A stretch of 14,009 nt of DNA from an uncultured Candidatus Melainabacteria bacterium (GCA_934777245.1 CAKVND010000053.1:1-14009), one strand, 5' to 3'; counted from the first letter of the stretch, positions 6,486 to 12,872 are shown. The notes: generated by a model not told the origin, from the letters alone. Translations and numbers: made by a program.

Positions 6486-7280
6486 ATGAAAGATGTTCAA
6501 AATCAATCAGATAACCGCGGAGTAGATATTCAAAAGGTTGGAATAAAAGGGATTGAACTTCCTTTAATCATCCAGCGTAAAGACAAAGAAGATATCGTTA
6601 TTTATTCTAGTGCAACTGCCGGAGTTTCTTTACCTGCACACTATAAAGGCACACACATGTCGCGCTTTGTTGAAGTTTTAAACGAATGGCGCAGTAAAAA
6701 TACACTTGGCGTAGATATCAAAGGTTGTGTAGAAGCTATAGTTAAGAGATTAGAAGCAAAGAGCGGTTATTTAAAATTTGATTTTAAATATTTTATCGAC
6801 AAAAAAGCTCCTGTTACCGGAATTTCTGCTCCAATGTGTTATGATTGTTCTTTTGAAGGAGTTTTGGATAATTATGGAGAAGAAGACGAAGAATACAGAT
6901 TCTTCCTTTGTGTAAAAGTTCCTGTAACAACTCTATGTCCTTGTTCAAAAGAAATTTCTGATTTTGGCGCTCACAATCAAAGAGCAATTGTATCAGTAAA
7001 AATTACATATCCGGAAGACGAACATATTTGGCTGGAAGATTTAATTAGAAATATTGAAAATTGCGCATCTTGCGAGCTTTATTCATTACTAAAACGTGAA
7101 GACGAAAAATATGTAACAGAACACGCATACAAAAATCCAATGTTTGTAGAAGATGTTTTGAGAGACGTAGTTCTATTACTTAGAAATAATGATATTATTG
7201 ATTCATTTGAAGTTGAATGCGAATCATTAGAAAGCATCCACAACCATTCTGCTTGGGCTTATCAAGCAGAAGGACTGTAA
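6486..7280 (+). CDS. folE2: GTP cyclohydrolase FolE2 (type IB)
   Basis: FolE2 opens the GTP ring to give 7,8-dihydroneopterin triphosphate, the first step of tetrahydrofolate synthesis. Unlike zinc-dependent FolE it works with several metals, so bacteria often use it when zinc is short. Family motifs are VQNQSDNRGVDIQKVGI (4-20), AHYKGTHMSRF (51-61), the nucleophile region TLCPCSKEISDFGAHNQR (149-166, with the catalytic cysteine) and SIHNHSAWAY near the C-terminus. I chose ATG at 6486 (264 residues), which starts where the family does. A frame extending to TTG at 6465 would overlap the previous gene and destroy the GAAGGAG (6467-6473) that serves as ribosome site, although its 12-nt spacing is long. 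It sits between the RWYD gene and the GIY-YIG gene with 1 nt on each side. I found no recognisable zinc-repressor site. Confidence 0.95.
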   Translation: MKDVQNQSDNRGVDIQKVGIKGIELPLIIQRKDKEDIVIYSSATAGVSLPAHYKGTHMSRFVEVLNEWRSKNTLGVDIKGCVEAIVKRLEAKSGYLKFDFKYFIDKKAPVTGISAPMCYDCSFEGVLDNYGEEDEEYRFFLCVKVPVTTLCPCSKEISDFGAHNQRAIVSVKITYPEDEHIWLEDLIRNIENCASCELYSLLKREDEKYVTEHAYKNPMFVEDVLRDVVLLLRNNDIIDSFEVECESLESIHNHSAWAYQAEGL

Positions 7281-7281
7281 T

Positions 7282-7575
7282 ATGAATAAAACTTATGCGG
7301 TTTATATTTTAACCAATTATAATGAAACAACGTTCTATATTGGTATAACAGGTAATCTTCCAAAAAGGATTTGGGAACACAAAAACAAAGTTGTAGATGG
7401 TTTTACTAAAAAATATAACCTCAACAAATTAGTTTATTATGAAATAACAGATTCTGCAGAAAGTGCTATTAATAGAGAAAAACAATTAAAACGTTGGCAC
7501 AGGCAATGGAAAATTAATCTCATTAAAGAACAAAATCCAAATTTTGAGGATTTGTATGAAAGAATTATATCATAG
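7282..7575 (+). CDS. Small GIY-YIG domain protein (YhbQ/YazA-like)
   Basis: This 97-residue protein is a single GIY-YIG nuclease-fold domain of the UPF0213 kind. VYIL (7-10) and YIGIT (19-23) are the two defining strands. Arg29 and Glu32 in KRIWEHK come next, followed by GFTKKY (40-45), LVYYE (50-54) and AINREKQLKRW (62-72), whose glutamate is the usual metal ligand, and the closing NPNFEDLY. These small proteins are widespread and mostly uncharacterised; nuclease activity is known for some relatives but cannot be assumed here. AAGGA lies 7 nt before the ATG at 7282, which follows the folE2 stop by 1 nt. Nothing beyond position ties it to folate, and it may simply share the transcript. Confidence 0.9.
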   Translation: MNKTYAVYILTNYNETTFYIGITGNLPKRIWEHKNKVVDGFTKKYNLNKLVYYEITDSAESAINREKQLKRWHRQWKINLIKEQNPNFEDLYERIIS

Positions 7576-7582
7576 CCATTAG

Positions 7583-7603
7583 ATCCTGAAACAAGTTCAG
7601 GAT
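7583..7603. repeat. Palindromic repeat unit ATCCTGAA/TTCAGGAT
   Basis: ATCCTGAA (7583-7590), loop ACAAG, TTCAGGAT (7596-7603) form a perfect 8-bp hairpin starting 7 nt after the GIY-YIG stop, followed by GACG. The form matches the dispersed intergenic palindromes that begin GTCATCCTGAA in many bacterial genomes. Dispersal in this genome is inferred. No T-run follows, so termination is doubtful. Confidence 0.65.
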
Positions 7604-7666
7604 GACGCGTTTGCTTAGTGTTATCGCGACAAGCTTATTTGAAAGCTTTTAAAAACAAGTGTGCTG

Positions 7667-7748
7667 TCATGCTGAATAGCCGACAGGTAATGCAAATAGT
7701 ATCAAAAGTGTATTTCAAATAAAGGCGTATTTCAGCATCTTTGAAATA
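7667..7748. repeat. Interrupted palindromic repeat GTCATGCTGAA...TTCAGCAT
   Basis: ATGCTGAA (7669-7676, within GTCATGCTGAA) and TTCAGCAT (7731-7738) are inverted arms separated by 54 nt. They look like the two halves of the same repeat type as at 7583, pushed apart by an insert. A second, overlapping inverted repeat, TATTTCAAA (7711-7719) and TTTGAAATA (7740-7748), is perfect over 9 bp. The remainder of 7576-7777 holds no gene that I can see. Confidence 0.5.
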
Positions 7749-7777
7749 AACGAAGATAACTCACTTATTTAAAGCTA

Positions 7778-8032
7778 TTAAGCAAAAGCAATTGTTTTAC
7801 CGGCTAATTTATAACCTGCTTGTGTAGGACCGTCCTGATAGTCGCCAATACCAATATTTGTATTTACCCCCTCAAGATTTCCTGCGAACAAATTACTATT
7901 TGCATAATTGACAGGTTGTGCAAAACCGGTATCAACAGGAGCAGTCTTAGTTCCTCCATCCACTCTTGGAGCAGATGTAATTCCTAAAAAAGAAGGAACT
8001 TTGAAATTTTGCAATGCATCTATTGCGCCCAT
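7778..8032 (-). CDS. Small unknown protein, 84 aa, Gly/Asn/Ala-rich
   Basis: I do not recognise it. I chose the start at ATG 8032 (MGAIDALQNF...), because AAGGA (minus strand, 8040-8044) then has an ideal 7-nt spacing. The alternatives, ATG at 8038 or TTG at 8050, would put that site against or inside the coding region. The protein is rich in Gly, Asn, Ala and Thr, with few charged residues (NYANSNLFAGNLEGVNTN, 42-59), no cysteine and no signal or membrane segment. It is probably extended or poorly folded. It stands alone between two repeat clusters, and its clear ribosome site is the main argument that it is real. Confidence 0.55.
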   Translation of the reverse strand: MGAIDALQNFKVPSFLGITSAPRVDGGTKTAPVDTGFAQPVNYANSNLFAGNLEGVNTNIGIGDYQDGPTQAGYKLAGKTIAFA

Positions 8033-8107
8033 AGTCATATCCTTTTTCAACTAGTACATATATAATAACGTTTCAAAATCTTAAAAATTGCTTTATATAT
8101 AAAAATC

Positions 8108-8136
8108 TTTACAATTTTTTACAAAAACAATATAAT
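8108..8136 (+). promoter_or_regulatory. Near-consensus promoter for the LD-carboxypeptidase gene
   Basis: TTTACA (8108-8113), a 17-nt spacer and a perfect TATAAT (8131-8136) form a strong housekeeping promoter on the plus strand. Transcription from about 8143 would run through the inverted repeat at 8161-8270 before the coding region at 8291, giving a leader of about 150 nt. Confidence 0.75.
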
Positions 8137-8160
8137 AGAACTGGTTAATAAAACTATACT

Positions 8161-8270
8161 ATGGATTGCCACGAGAACCAAAGGTTCTCTCGCAATGACA
8201 GTACGTTTGAATATTTTATACCCGGTCATTGCGCGGAGCATCTCCTAAAATTGGCGACAAAGCAATCCAT
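8161..8270. repeat. Pair of inverted GGATTGC...GCAATGAC repeat units
   Basis: Two units of one repeat type face each other. Unit 1 (8161-8199) starts ATGGATTGCC and ends CGCAATGAC. Unit 2, on the other strand (8270 back to 8225), starts ATGGATTGCT and ends GCGCAATGAC. The outer ATGGATTGC/GCAATCCAT and inner GCAATGAC/GTCATTGC arms pair perfectly, with AGAACC/GGTTCT a further hairpin in unit 1 (8174-8186). The units differ in the middle and in length (39 and 46 nt). This strongly resembles a widespread intergenic repeat of many genomes. An ATG-started frame across it is not a gene. Confidence 0.7.
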
Positions 8271-8290
8271 TAACAATAAATGGAATTATC

Positions 8291-9169
8291 ATGAAAACAA
8301 TTGGAATAATCGCTCTTTCAGGAGCTTGCGAAAAAGAAAAAGTATTACAAGCAAAAGCATTTTTAGAAAGCAAAGGTTTTAACGTTAAGCTTTCAAAAAA
8401 TATTTTTGATAAATGTCGCTATTTAGCAGGTTCGGATGAGGACAAAATAAGCGAGCTTAAAAACTTTTTTGAAGACAAATCTATTGATATAATTATGTGT
8501 GCAAGAGGCGGTTATGGCACAATTAGATTAGTTGAAAACATTGATTATGATGTTATAAAACGCAATCCTAAAATTTTCTGCGGTTTTTCTGATGTTACAG
8601 CATTATTATTGATGATTTACAAGAAAACCGGAATGATTACGTATCATGGGCCAATGGCGACCAGTGATTTTGCATTGAAGGCATCCGATTTGAATCATAT
8701 TCTTCCGGAAAATGAAATGACATACTCTTGTTTTTGTAATGCTATTAAAAATTCCGAGATTTCTTATTCCGGCAACAAAATCTACAAAAGTGGCGACGCA
8801 GAAGGAATCCTCTGGGGTGGCAATTTGGCAACAGTAGTATCTTTATGCGGTTTGGACTTTATTCCTAATAAAGATTTCATATTTTTTACAGAAGATTTGA
8901 ATGAACCTGTCTACAAAATTGATAAAATGTTTCAGCAATTGATTAATATAAAAGAATTCAAAGCACATTGCAAAGCTATTATATTGGGGGATTTTCTTGA
9001 CTGCGGAAACAATGAATGGTTAAATGAGTATTGGTTAGAATTAACAAATCGTCTAAACATTCCAATTGTTGGCGGTTTTAAAATTACGCACAATAAAAAT
9101 AAAATCACAATTCCAATTGGCAGATTGGCACAACTTGAAGGACTAAATATTAATATTATTAAATCTTAA
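8291..9169 (+). CDS. ldcA: Muramoyltetrapeptide LD-carboxypeptidase (peptidase family S66)
   Basis: This is a cytoplasmic serine peptidase predicted to remove the terminal D-alanine from recycled murein tetrapeptides, returning tripeptide to cell-wall synthesis. The 292 residues show the family's parts in order: GIIALSGA (5-12) for the usual IAPSG start, CARGGYGTIRL (70-80), GFSDVTALL (98-106) with nucleophile Ser100, YHGPM (118-122), WGGNLATV (175-182), TEDLNEPVYKID (200-211) with the catalytic Glu201, and ITHNKNKITIPIG (265-277) with His267. The triad is complete. It has no signal peptide. The ribosome site is weak (GGA at 8282-8284), so the strong upstream promoter and its structured leader may matter for expression. 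Microcin-resistance MccF-like enzymes share the fold, and the recycling role is inferred. Confidence 0.88.
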   Translation: MKTIGIIALSGACEKEKVLQAKAFLESKGFNVKLSKNIFDKCRYLAGSDEDKISELKNFFEDKSIDIIMCARGGYGTIRLVENIDYDVIKRNPKIFCGFSDVTALLLMIYKKTGMITYHGPMATSDFALKASDLNHILPENEMTYSCFCNAIKNSEISYSGNKIYKSGDAEGILWGGNLATVVSLCGLDFIPNKDFIFFTEDLNEPVYKIDKMFQQLINIKEFKAHCKAIILGDFLDCGNNEWLNEYWLELTNRLNIPIVGGFKITHNKNKITIPIGRLAQLEGLNINIIKS

Positions 9170-9177
9170 TATTAACC

Positions 9178-9206
9178 TTTACAAACTTTTTTTTTATTAT
9201 TAAAAT
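9178..9206 (+). promoter_or_regulatory. Promoter for rpsT
   Basis: TTTACA (9178-9183), a 17-nt T-rich spacer and TAAAAT (9201-9206) form a good promoter only 9 nt after the LD-carboxypeptidase stop. It gives rpsT its own transcript with a leader of about 80 nt. Confidence 0.65.
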
Positions 9207-9294
9207 AAGAATACTCACTATCCTCAAGTGATAGGCAATTTGTTATAGAGTCATTAACTTTAACAATGCGCCAGAAATGAAAGGAAGAAATAAA

Positions 9295-9561
9295 ATGGCA
9301 AACATTAAGTCAGCAAAAAAAAGAGTTCTTATCGCAGAAGCAAACAGAGTTAGAAACGTAGCTTTCAAAACTTCAATTAAAACTGCTGTAAAAAAAGCTT
9401 TAGCTTTAGCAACAGGTGAAGACAAAGAAGCTTTAAACGGCGCAATTTCTAAAGTTTATCAATTATGTGATAAAGCTGTTTCAAAAGGTATTTTGCACAA
9501 AAATACAGCTGCAAGAAAGAAATCTAGACTTGTTCTTGCTATCAAAAAATTAGCTAAATAA
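9295..9561 (+). CDS. rpsT: 30S ribosomal protein S20
   Basis: S20 binds 16S rRNA early in assembly of the small ribosomal subunit. The 88-residue protein is of normal length, very basic and helical. It has the family start MANIKSAKKR, NRVRN and FKTSIKTAVKKAL in the middle, and the closing KGILHKNTAARKKSRL. ATG at 9295 is supported by AAGGAAG at 9281-9287; a frame starting at 9277 would absorb this site. Its leader (about 9213-9294) includes a short hairpin, TCACT (9215-9219) with AGTGA (9227-9231). S20 represses its own translation in E. coli, but whether this leader does so cannot be seen. A strong terminator follows. Confidence 0.97.
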   Translation: MANIKSAKKRVLIAEANRVRNVAFKTSIKTAVKKALALATGEDKEALNGAISKVYQLCDKAVSKGILHKNTAARKKSRLVLAIKKLAK

Positions 9562-9580
9562 TTTAGTTATTTTAAATTTA

Positions 9581-9622
9581 AATAAAAACAGATTTTGAAT
9601 AAATTCAAAGTCTGTTTTTATT
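9581..9622. terminator. Bidirectional terminator between rpsT and the ABC permease
   Basis: AATAAAAACAGA (9581-9592) pairs with TCTGTTTTTATT (9611-9622), continuing through a G-T wobble into TTTGAA/TTCAAA around a TAAA loop, for about 19 pairs. The A-run on one side and T-run on the other allow termination in both directions. The last two bases overlap the permease stop codon. Confidence 0.85.
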
Positions 9623-10457
9623 ATTTTTGAAATTTTCTCTGAATAAACGCTAAAATTAAGATAATAACGAATAAAATATATGCTAATGCACAAGATTTGC
9701 CGATATCAAAATATTCAAACGCATATTTATAAATAGAATACACGATTACATCCGTCGATCCGGCCGGCCCGCCCTGAGTCATTACATAAATTAAATCGAA
9801 AATCTGAAATGAAGAAATAGCGGTAACAGTTGTTACAAAATAGAGAGTTGGCTTTAAAAGCGGAACCGTTATCTTTAAAAAAGTCTGTTTATTATTTGCG
9901 CCATCTATTTTTGCGGCTTCATATACATCTTGATTAATAGTTGAAAATCCGGTCAAAAATAAGACTACATTATAACCAATTAATTTCCAAACTGAAATAA
10001 ATATCAAAATCGGCATTGCTAATTTTGTACTATATAGCCAACTATAGTGTGTATTCAACAAATTGTTCACTAAACCGATATTCGGATCAAAAATCCAAGC
10101 CCAAACAATTGCGATAACAACTGCAGGAGTTATAAACGGTAAAAAATAAATTGTTTTGAAAGCTTCAGCACCTCTAATTTTTGCATTCAAAATTGATGCA
10201 ATTATTAAAGGTATTATTACAGCAAATACAGTTGTAGAAATAGCATATACAAATGTATTAATTAGGATTTGCAAAAATTCAGGTTCACTCAAAACAGATT
10301 TATAATTATCTAAACCAACAAATGTGATATCATTAAGTAAATCCCATTCAGTAAAACTTAATGCAAAAGAGGAAATAATAGGGATTATTATGAATATAAA
10401 CGTTCCAACTAACGCCGGAAGTACAAATAATAAACCGCCTTGTTGTTTATTTTGCAT
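9621..10457 (-). CDS. ABC sugar/glycerol-3-phosphate transporter permease, UgpA/MalF type
   Basis: This is one of the two membrane subunits of a carbohydrate-type ABC importer. About six membrane segments are visible, near residues 8-31, 62-90, 102-123, 147-170, 203-226 and 252-272. The cytoplasmic EAA loop that docks the ATPase (EAAKIDGANNKQTFLKITVP, 180-199) is intact. The N-terminus GGLLFVLPALVGTFIFIIIP and the FVGLDNYKSVL segment (46-56) mark the UgpA/LacF/MalF branch. Such permeases work as a pair with a UgpE-type partner, a binding protein and an ATPase. None of these is here, and a terminator follows immediately. ATG at 10457 is 5 nt after the MATE stop with only a weak GAAGAG site, so it depends on the MATE transcript. 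The substrate cannot be told from the sequence. Confidence 0.87.
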   Translation of the reverse strand: MQNKQQGGLLFVLPALVGTFIFIIIPIISSFALSFTEWDLLNDITFVGLDNYKSVLSEPEFLQILINTFVYAISTTVFAVIIPLIIASILNAKIRGAEAFKTIYFLPFITPAVVIAIVWAWIFDPNIGLVNNLLNTHYSWLYSTKLAMPILIFISVWKLIGYNVVLFLTGFSTINQDVYEAAKIDGANNKQTFLKITVPLLKPTLYFVTTVTAISSFQIFDLIYVMTQGGPAGSTDVIVYSIYKYAFEYFDIGKSCALAYILFVIILILAFIQRKFQK

Positions 10458-10462
10458 AATTA

Positions 10463-11767
10463 TTAACTCTTCATTTTTCTAAATTTTACTAACATTGTTG
10501 TAAGCAATATAGAACATAGTACTACAGCTGCTGAAACTAAACCATACCAAAAACCTAGCAAATTTAACTTTAATTTTAAACCTAAATAACAACCGACAGG
10601 AATTGATACAAGCCAATATCCGATAAAATTAGCAAGCATTACTACGCCGGTTTGTTTCAAACCTTTAAAAACACCTGCCAAAGCTACTTGCAATCCGTCA
10701 AAGACTTGGAAAAAGCAAAGCGCGAATACGATAGGTATACATACATCAATCAACTGTTGATCCTTTGTAAACAAGCTTACCAAGAATTCAGGGAATGAAG
10801 AAACAACAATCGCCGAACAAGCCATAAATGCAACCGCCATAAATATACCTGTGTATGCGTAAGTTTTTAATGATTTATAATATTTTGCTCCATTTGCAAA
10901 TCCGACTTTTACAGCCGTTGCGTTTGAAATCGCAAACGGAATCATAAATGAAATTGTCGTAAGTGTACAAACAATATTTTGAGCAGCAGCGTAAACTCCG
11001 GAGATTCTGCCTAAAATTACTGTTACAGCATTAAATCCGATAAATTCAATTACGACCGCTAATGAAGAAGGCGTGCCTACTTTTAGTAAGTCTTTGTAGT
11101 AACTCTTATCTTTAAAGTGCTGAATGTTAGTACGTTTAAAGCAATACCAGAATAGCACTCCGCCCATAATGTATCGTGTAATAAAGCTTGAAAGCGCCAA
11201 ACCTTTCACTCCCATTTCAGGAATTGGGCCAAAGCCAAATGCCAAAATTATATTCAGAATTAGGTTCACAAATATGCAAATCACAGTTAAAATATTCGGA
11301 AATACAACAATTTCGAAAGCTTGAAGGTATTCTTTTGACATGCAATGTAAATATGCACCGAATGTAGAAAATGCTAAAATCCAGAAATAGTCTTTTATCA
11401 AAGGAACTAATCTATCTTCAAAACCTAATTTACCAATAACAGGAATAAATGCTATTATTGCAAGCGTTATAATTACAGATAAAATTGCTGTAAATTTTAA
11501 AGACGGATAAAAATACTTTTCAGCATTTTTGCCTGCACCTCTATAGTTTGATAATATTGCCGAAATACTGCATAAAATACCGATTCCGAACATTGAAATA
11601 CAATTGATAATCGCAGTTGCAATACTTACAGCGGCAAGTGTATCTGTAGAATGTCTTCCTGCAACAATAACGTCGCCAACACCAATTAGAATAAAACCTA
11701 GGTTTCCAAGCATAATTGGTAAGGCGATATTTAAAATATCCTTAATATAAAAATTTCTGACTAGCAT
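10463..11767 (-). CDS. MATE-family multidrug/organic cation exporter
   Basis: MATE proteins export cationic drugs and metabolites across the inner membrane by proton or sodium antiport. The 434 residues are almost wholly hydrophobic, with about twelve membrane segments in two six-helix halves. The N-terminal lobe has ALPIMLGNLGFILIGVGDVI (15-34) and AAVSIATAIINC, and the second lobe begins near GTPSSLAVVIEFIGFNAVTV, a repeat of the same pattern. The last helix pair is followed by a basic tail (KFRKMKS). No clear Shine-Dalgarno precedes ATG at 11767, but the family start fits there. It diverges from the MarR gene with 134 nt between, a common arrangement for an efflux pump under MarR control. 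A 10/14 match to the MarR operator lies at 11799-11812, weak evidence for such control. The substrate is unknown. Confidence 0.88.
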   Translation of the reverse strand: MLVRNFYIKDILNIALPIMLGNLGFILIGVGDVIVAGRHSTDTLAAVSIATAIINCISMFGIGILCSISAILSNYRGAGKNAEKYFYPSLKFTAILSVIITLAIIAFIPVIGKLGFEDRLVPLIKDYFWILAFSTFGAYLHCMSKEYLQAFEIVVFPNILTVICIFVNLILNIILAFGFGPIPEMGVKGLALSSFITRYIMGGVLFWYCFKRTNIQHFKDKSYYKDLLKVGTPSSLAVVIEFIGFNAVTVILGRISGVYAAAQNIVCTLTTISFMIPFAISNATAVKVGFANGAKYYKSLKTYAYTGIFMAVAFMACSAIVVSSFPEFLVSLFTKDQQLIDVCIPIVFALCFFQVFDGLQVALAGVFKGLKQTGVVMLANFIGYWLVSIPVGCYLGLKLKLNLLGFWYGLVSAAVVLCSILLTTMLVKFRKMKS

Positions 11768-11864
11768 ATGAATATTGTACTATAAAACAAATTTAAAATT
11801 TAGATAAGAAACTTGATTTTAATCATTATAAAGAAAGTAAAAATGTCATATTCAGAAAAAACTC

Positions 11865-11893
11865 TTGACAAAAGTTAGATATCTAACTATAAT
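11865..11893 (+). promoter_or_regulatory. Consensus marR promoter with operator in its spacer
   Basis: Perfect TTGACA (11865-11870) and perfect TATAAT (11888-11893) are 17 nt apart. The perfect palindrome GTTAGATATCTAAC (11874-11887) fills the last 14 bases of that spacer, exactly where a bound repressor would block RNA polymerase. Transcription should begin around 11900, at or next to the ATG. Confidence 0.88.
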
Positions 11894-11901
11894 ATAATTA
11901 T

Positions 11902-12312
11902 ATGAAAGACATGCTATCTTTAGTATCGAAAATCCATGAAAAAGGCAATCGTTTTATTGTTGAAGAATTAAAAAATAACGGTGCAGAAAGACTTGCACCA
12001 AGCCACGGTGATATTCTTGTTTGTCTTTACAAAAACGGTAAAATGACGATGAAAGATATTGCAAATTGCATTCATAGAACAAAACCGACGGTTACGGTCT
12101 TGGTTGATAAACTGGAAAAACTAGGATATTTAAAAAGAGAAGCTTCTGATGAAGATAATCGCTCTACGAATATAGTATTAACGCAAAAAGGCGAGGATTT
12201 TAAAGTAACTTTTGAAAAAATTTCAGAAGAATTGAATGAAATGTTATACAAAAATTTATCTCCAGAAGAGTCGAAGTTAATAGAAGAACTTTTAAGAAAA
12301 ATAATAAAATAA
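11902..12312 (+). CDS. MarR-family transcriptional regulator
   Basis: This is a dimeric winged-helix repressor, 136 residues, normal for the family. The HTH lies at about 48-80 (MTMKDIANCIHRTKPTVTVL...LGYLKRE), with TKPTVTVLVDKLEKLG as recognition helix and linker. The wing has the DEDNRS motif (83-88) and IVLTQKGE, and helices at both ends (5-27 and 104-135) form the dimer interface. A MarR dimer would fit the palindromes before this gene and before the cupin, giving autoregulation and control of the cupin. No ribosome site precedes ATG at 11902, and the predicted transcript start is within about two bases of it, so the mRNA may be leaderless. The lone cysteines (Cys41, Cys56) could make it redox-sensitive. 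The ligand is unknown. Confidence 0.92.
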   Translation: MKDMLSLVSKIHEKGNRFIVEELKNNGAERLAPSHGDILVCLYKNGKMTMKDIANCIHRTKPTVTVLVDKLEKLGYLKREASDEDNRSTNIVLTQKGEDFKVTFEKISEELNEMLYKNLSPEESKLIEELLRKIIK

Positions 12313-12329
12313 AATTTTTTACAGTAATA

Positions 12330-12343
12330 GTTAGACATCTAAC
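12330..12343. promoter_or_regulatory. Second MarR operator copy before the cupin gene
   Basis: GTTAGACATCTAAC differs from the operator in the marR promoter by one central base (13 of 14). It sits directly upstream of the cupin Shine-Dalgarno GAAAGGAG (12344-12351). TTTACA at 12318-12323 could be a -35, but no good -10 is placed for it. The site may act by blocking an internal promoter or transcripts coming from marR. Confidence 0.75.
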
Positions 12344-12359
12344 GAAAGGAGAAAGCATT

Positions 12360-12734
12360 ATGACAAACTTTAAAAAAGAAGAAATCGGAAAAATCAGCGA
12401 AGTAGGCAAAAATTATGAAAACGGTAAAGCGTTTTTGCATGATTTGCTAGGATTAACAAGTTGTGAAATTTCAGTTAGTGCAATGCCTGCCGGAGTGAAA
12501 TTGCCTTTTAATCATAAACACAAACAGAACGAAGAAGTTTATATTTTCTTAAAAGGCGAAGGTTCAATGACTTTAGATAATGAGGTTGTTGAGGTTAAAG
12601 AAGGAACTTGCATAAAAGTTCTTCCTAATGCCGTAAGAACAATGGAAGCAAAAACTGATTTGGAATATATTTGTGTTCAAGGAAAATCTAATAGTTTAGA
12701 GCAATTTGGACTTGGCGATGCTGAATTGTGTTAA
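12360..12734 (+). CDS. Small cupin-domain protein
   Basis: This 124-residue protein has a single beta-barrel cupin domain. Motif 1 runs through FNHKHKQNEEVYIFLKGEG (50-68): His52, His54 and Glu58 or Glu59 are candidate metal ligands. Motif 2 has GTCIKVLPNAVRTM (84-97), in which the usual fourth ligand, a histidine, is replaced (Arg93 in that region). The protein is cytoplasmic, with no signal peptide. Single-domain cupins of this type include dioxygenases, isomerases and small-molecule sensors, so the reaction cannot be named. It is 47 nt after marR with the same operator and a strong GAAAGGAG site at 9 nt, suggesting it is induced together with marR, perhaps to process the same compound. Confidence 0.85.
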   Translation: MTNFKKEEIGKISEVGKNYENGKAFLHDLLGLTSCEISVSAMPAGVKLPFNHKHKQNEEVYIFLKGEGSMTLDNEVVEVKEGTCIKVLPNAVRTMEAKTDLEYICVQGKSNSLEQFGLGDAELC

Positions 12735-12739
12735 AATTG

Positions 12740-12763
12740 AAAGGGGCAATCTTGCCCCTTTTT
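12740..12763 (+). terminator. Terminator after the cupin gene
   Basis: AAAGGGGCA (12740-12748), loop ATCT, TGCCCCTTT (12753-12761) form a 9-bp stem with a GC-rich core, and T residues continue to 12763. It begins 5 nt past the cupin stop, closing the marR-cupin operon. Confidence 0.9.
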
Positions 12764-12812
12764 AATTAATTTTCTCGTTTTATGTGTCTAGTTATAGGAC
12801 GTGTTACATAAC

Positions 12813-12845
12813 AAAAAGCCCTAAACCAAAAGGTTTGGGCTTTTT
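12813..12845. terminator. Bidirectional terminator beside the tRNA fragment
   Basis: AAAAAGCCC, a bulged T, then AAACC (12813-12826) pair with GGTTTGGGCTTTTT (12832-12845). T-runs flank it in both directions. It lies 4 nt from the CCA end of the tRNA fragment, the place of the terminator of a minus-strand tRNA gene. Confidence 0.85.
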
Positions 12846-12848
12846 AAA

Positions 12849-12872
12849 TGGAGGAGGAGGTGGGATTCGAAC
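12849..12872 (-). other. tRNA 3'-end fragment, candidate integrase attachment site
   Basis: Read on the minus strand, the 24 nt fit the end of a tRNA gene: G53, T-loop TTCGAAT, T-stem half CCCAC, acceptor half CTCCTCC, discriminator T and encoded CCA. The matching 5' part is absent. The bases before G53 (ACGT) do not pair with the CCCAC half, and about 60 nt further up is AT-rich with no cloverleaf. A lone 3' end plus terminator is what remains on one side when a tRNA-targeting tyrosine integrase inserts. The parent tRNA (5' end GGAGGAG) cannot be named with certainty: discriminator T would suit Gly or Cys, while the acceptor looks Ser-like. Confidence 0.7.

Noticed and set aside
8161..8382. 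A 73-codon frame with ATG across the inverted repeat
   Set aside because: It starts exactly at the repeat boundary, has no ribosome site, and its second half is the LD-carboxypeptidase gene in another frame.
12072..12409. Overlapping minus-strand frames opposite marR and the cupin
   Set aside because: They are mirror frames of two well-identified genes and have no ribosome sites.
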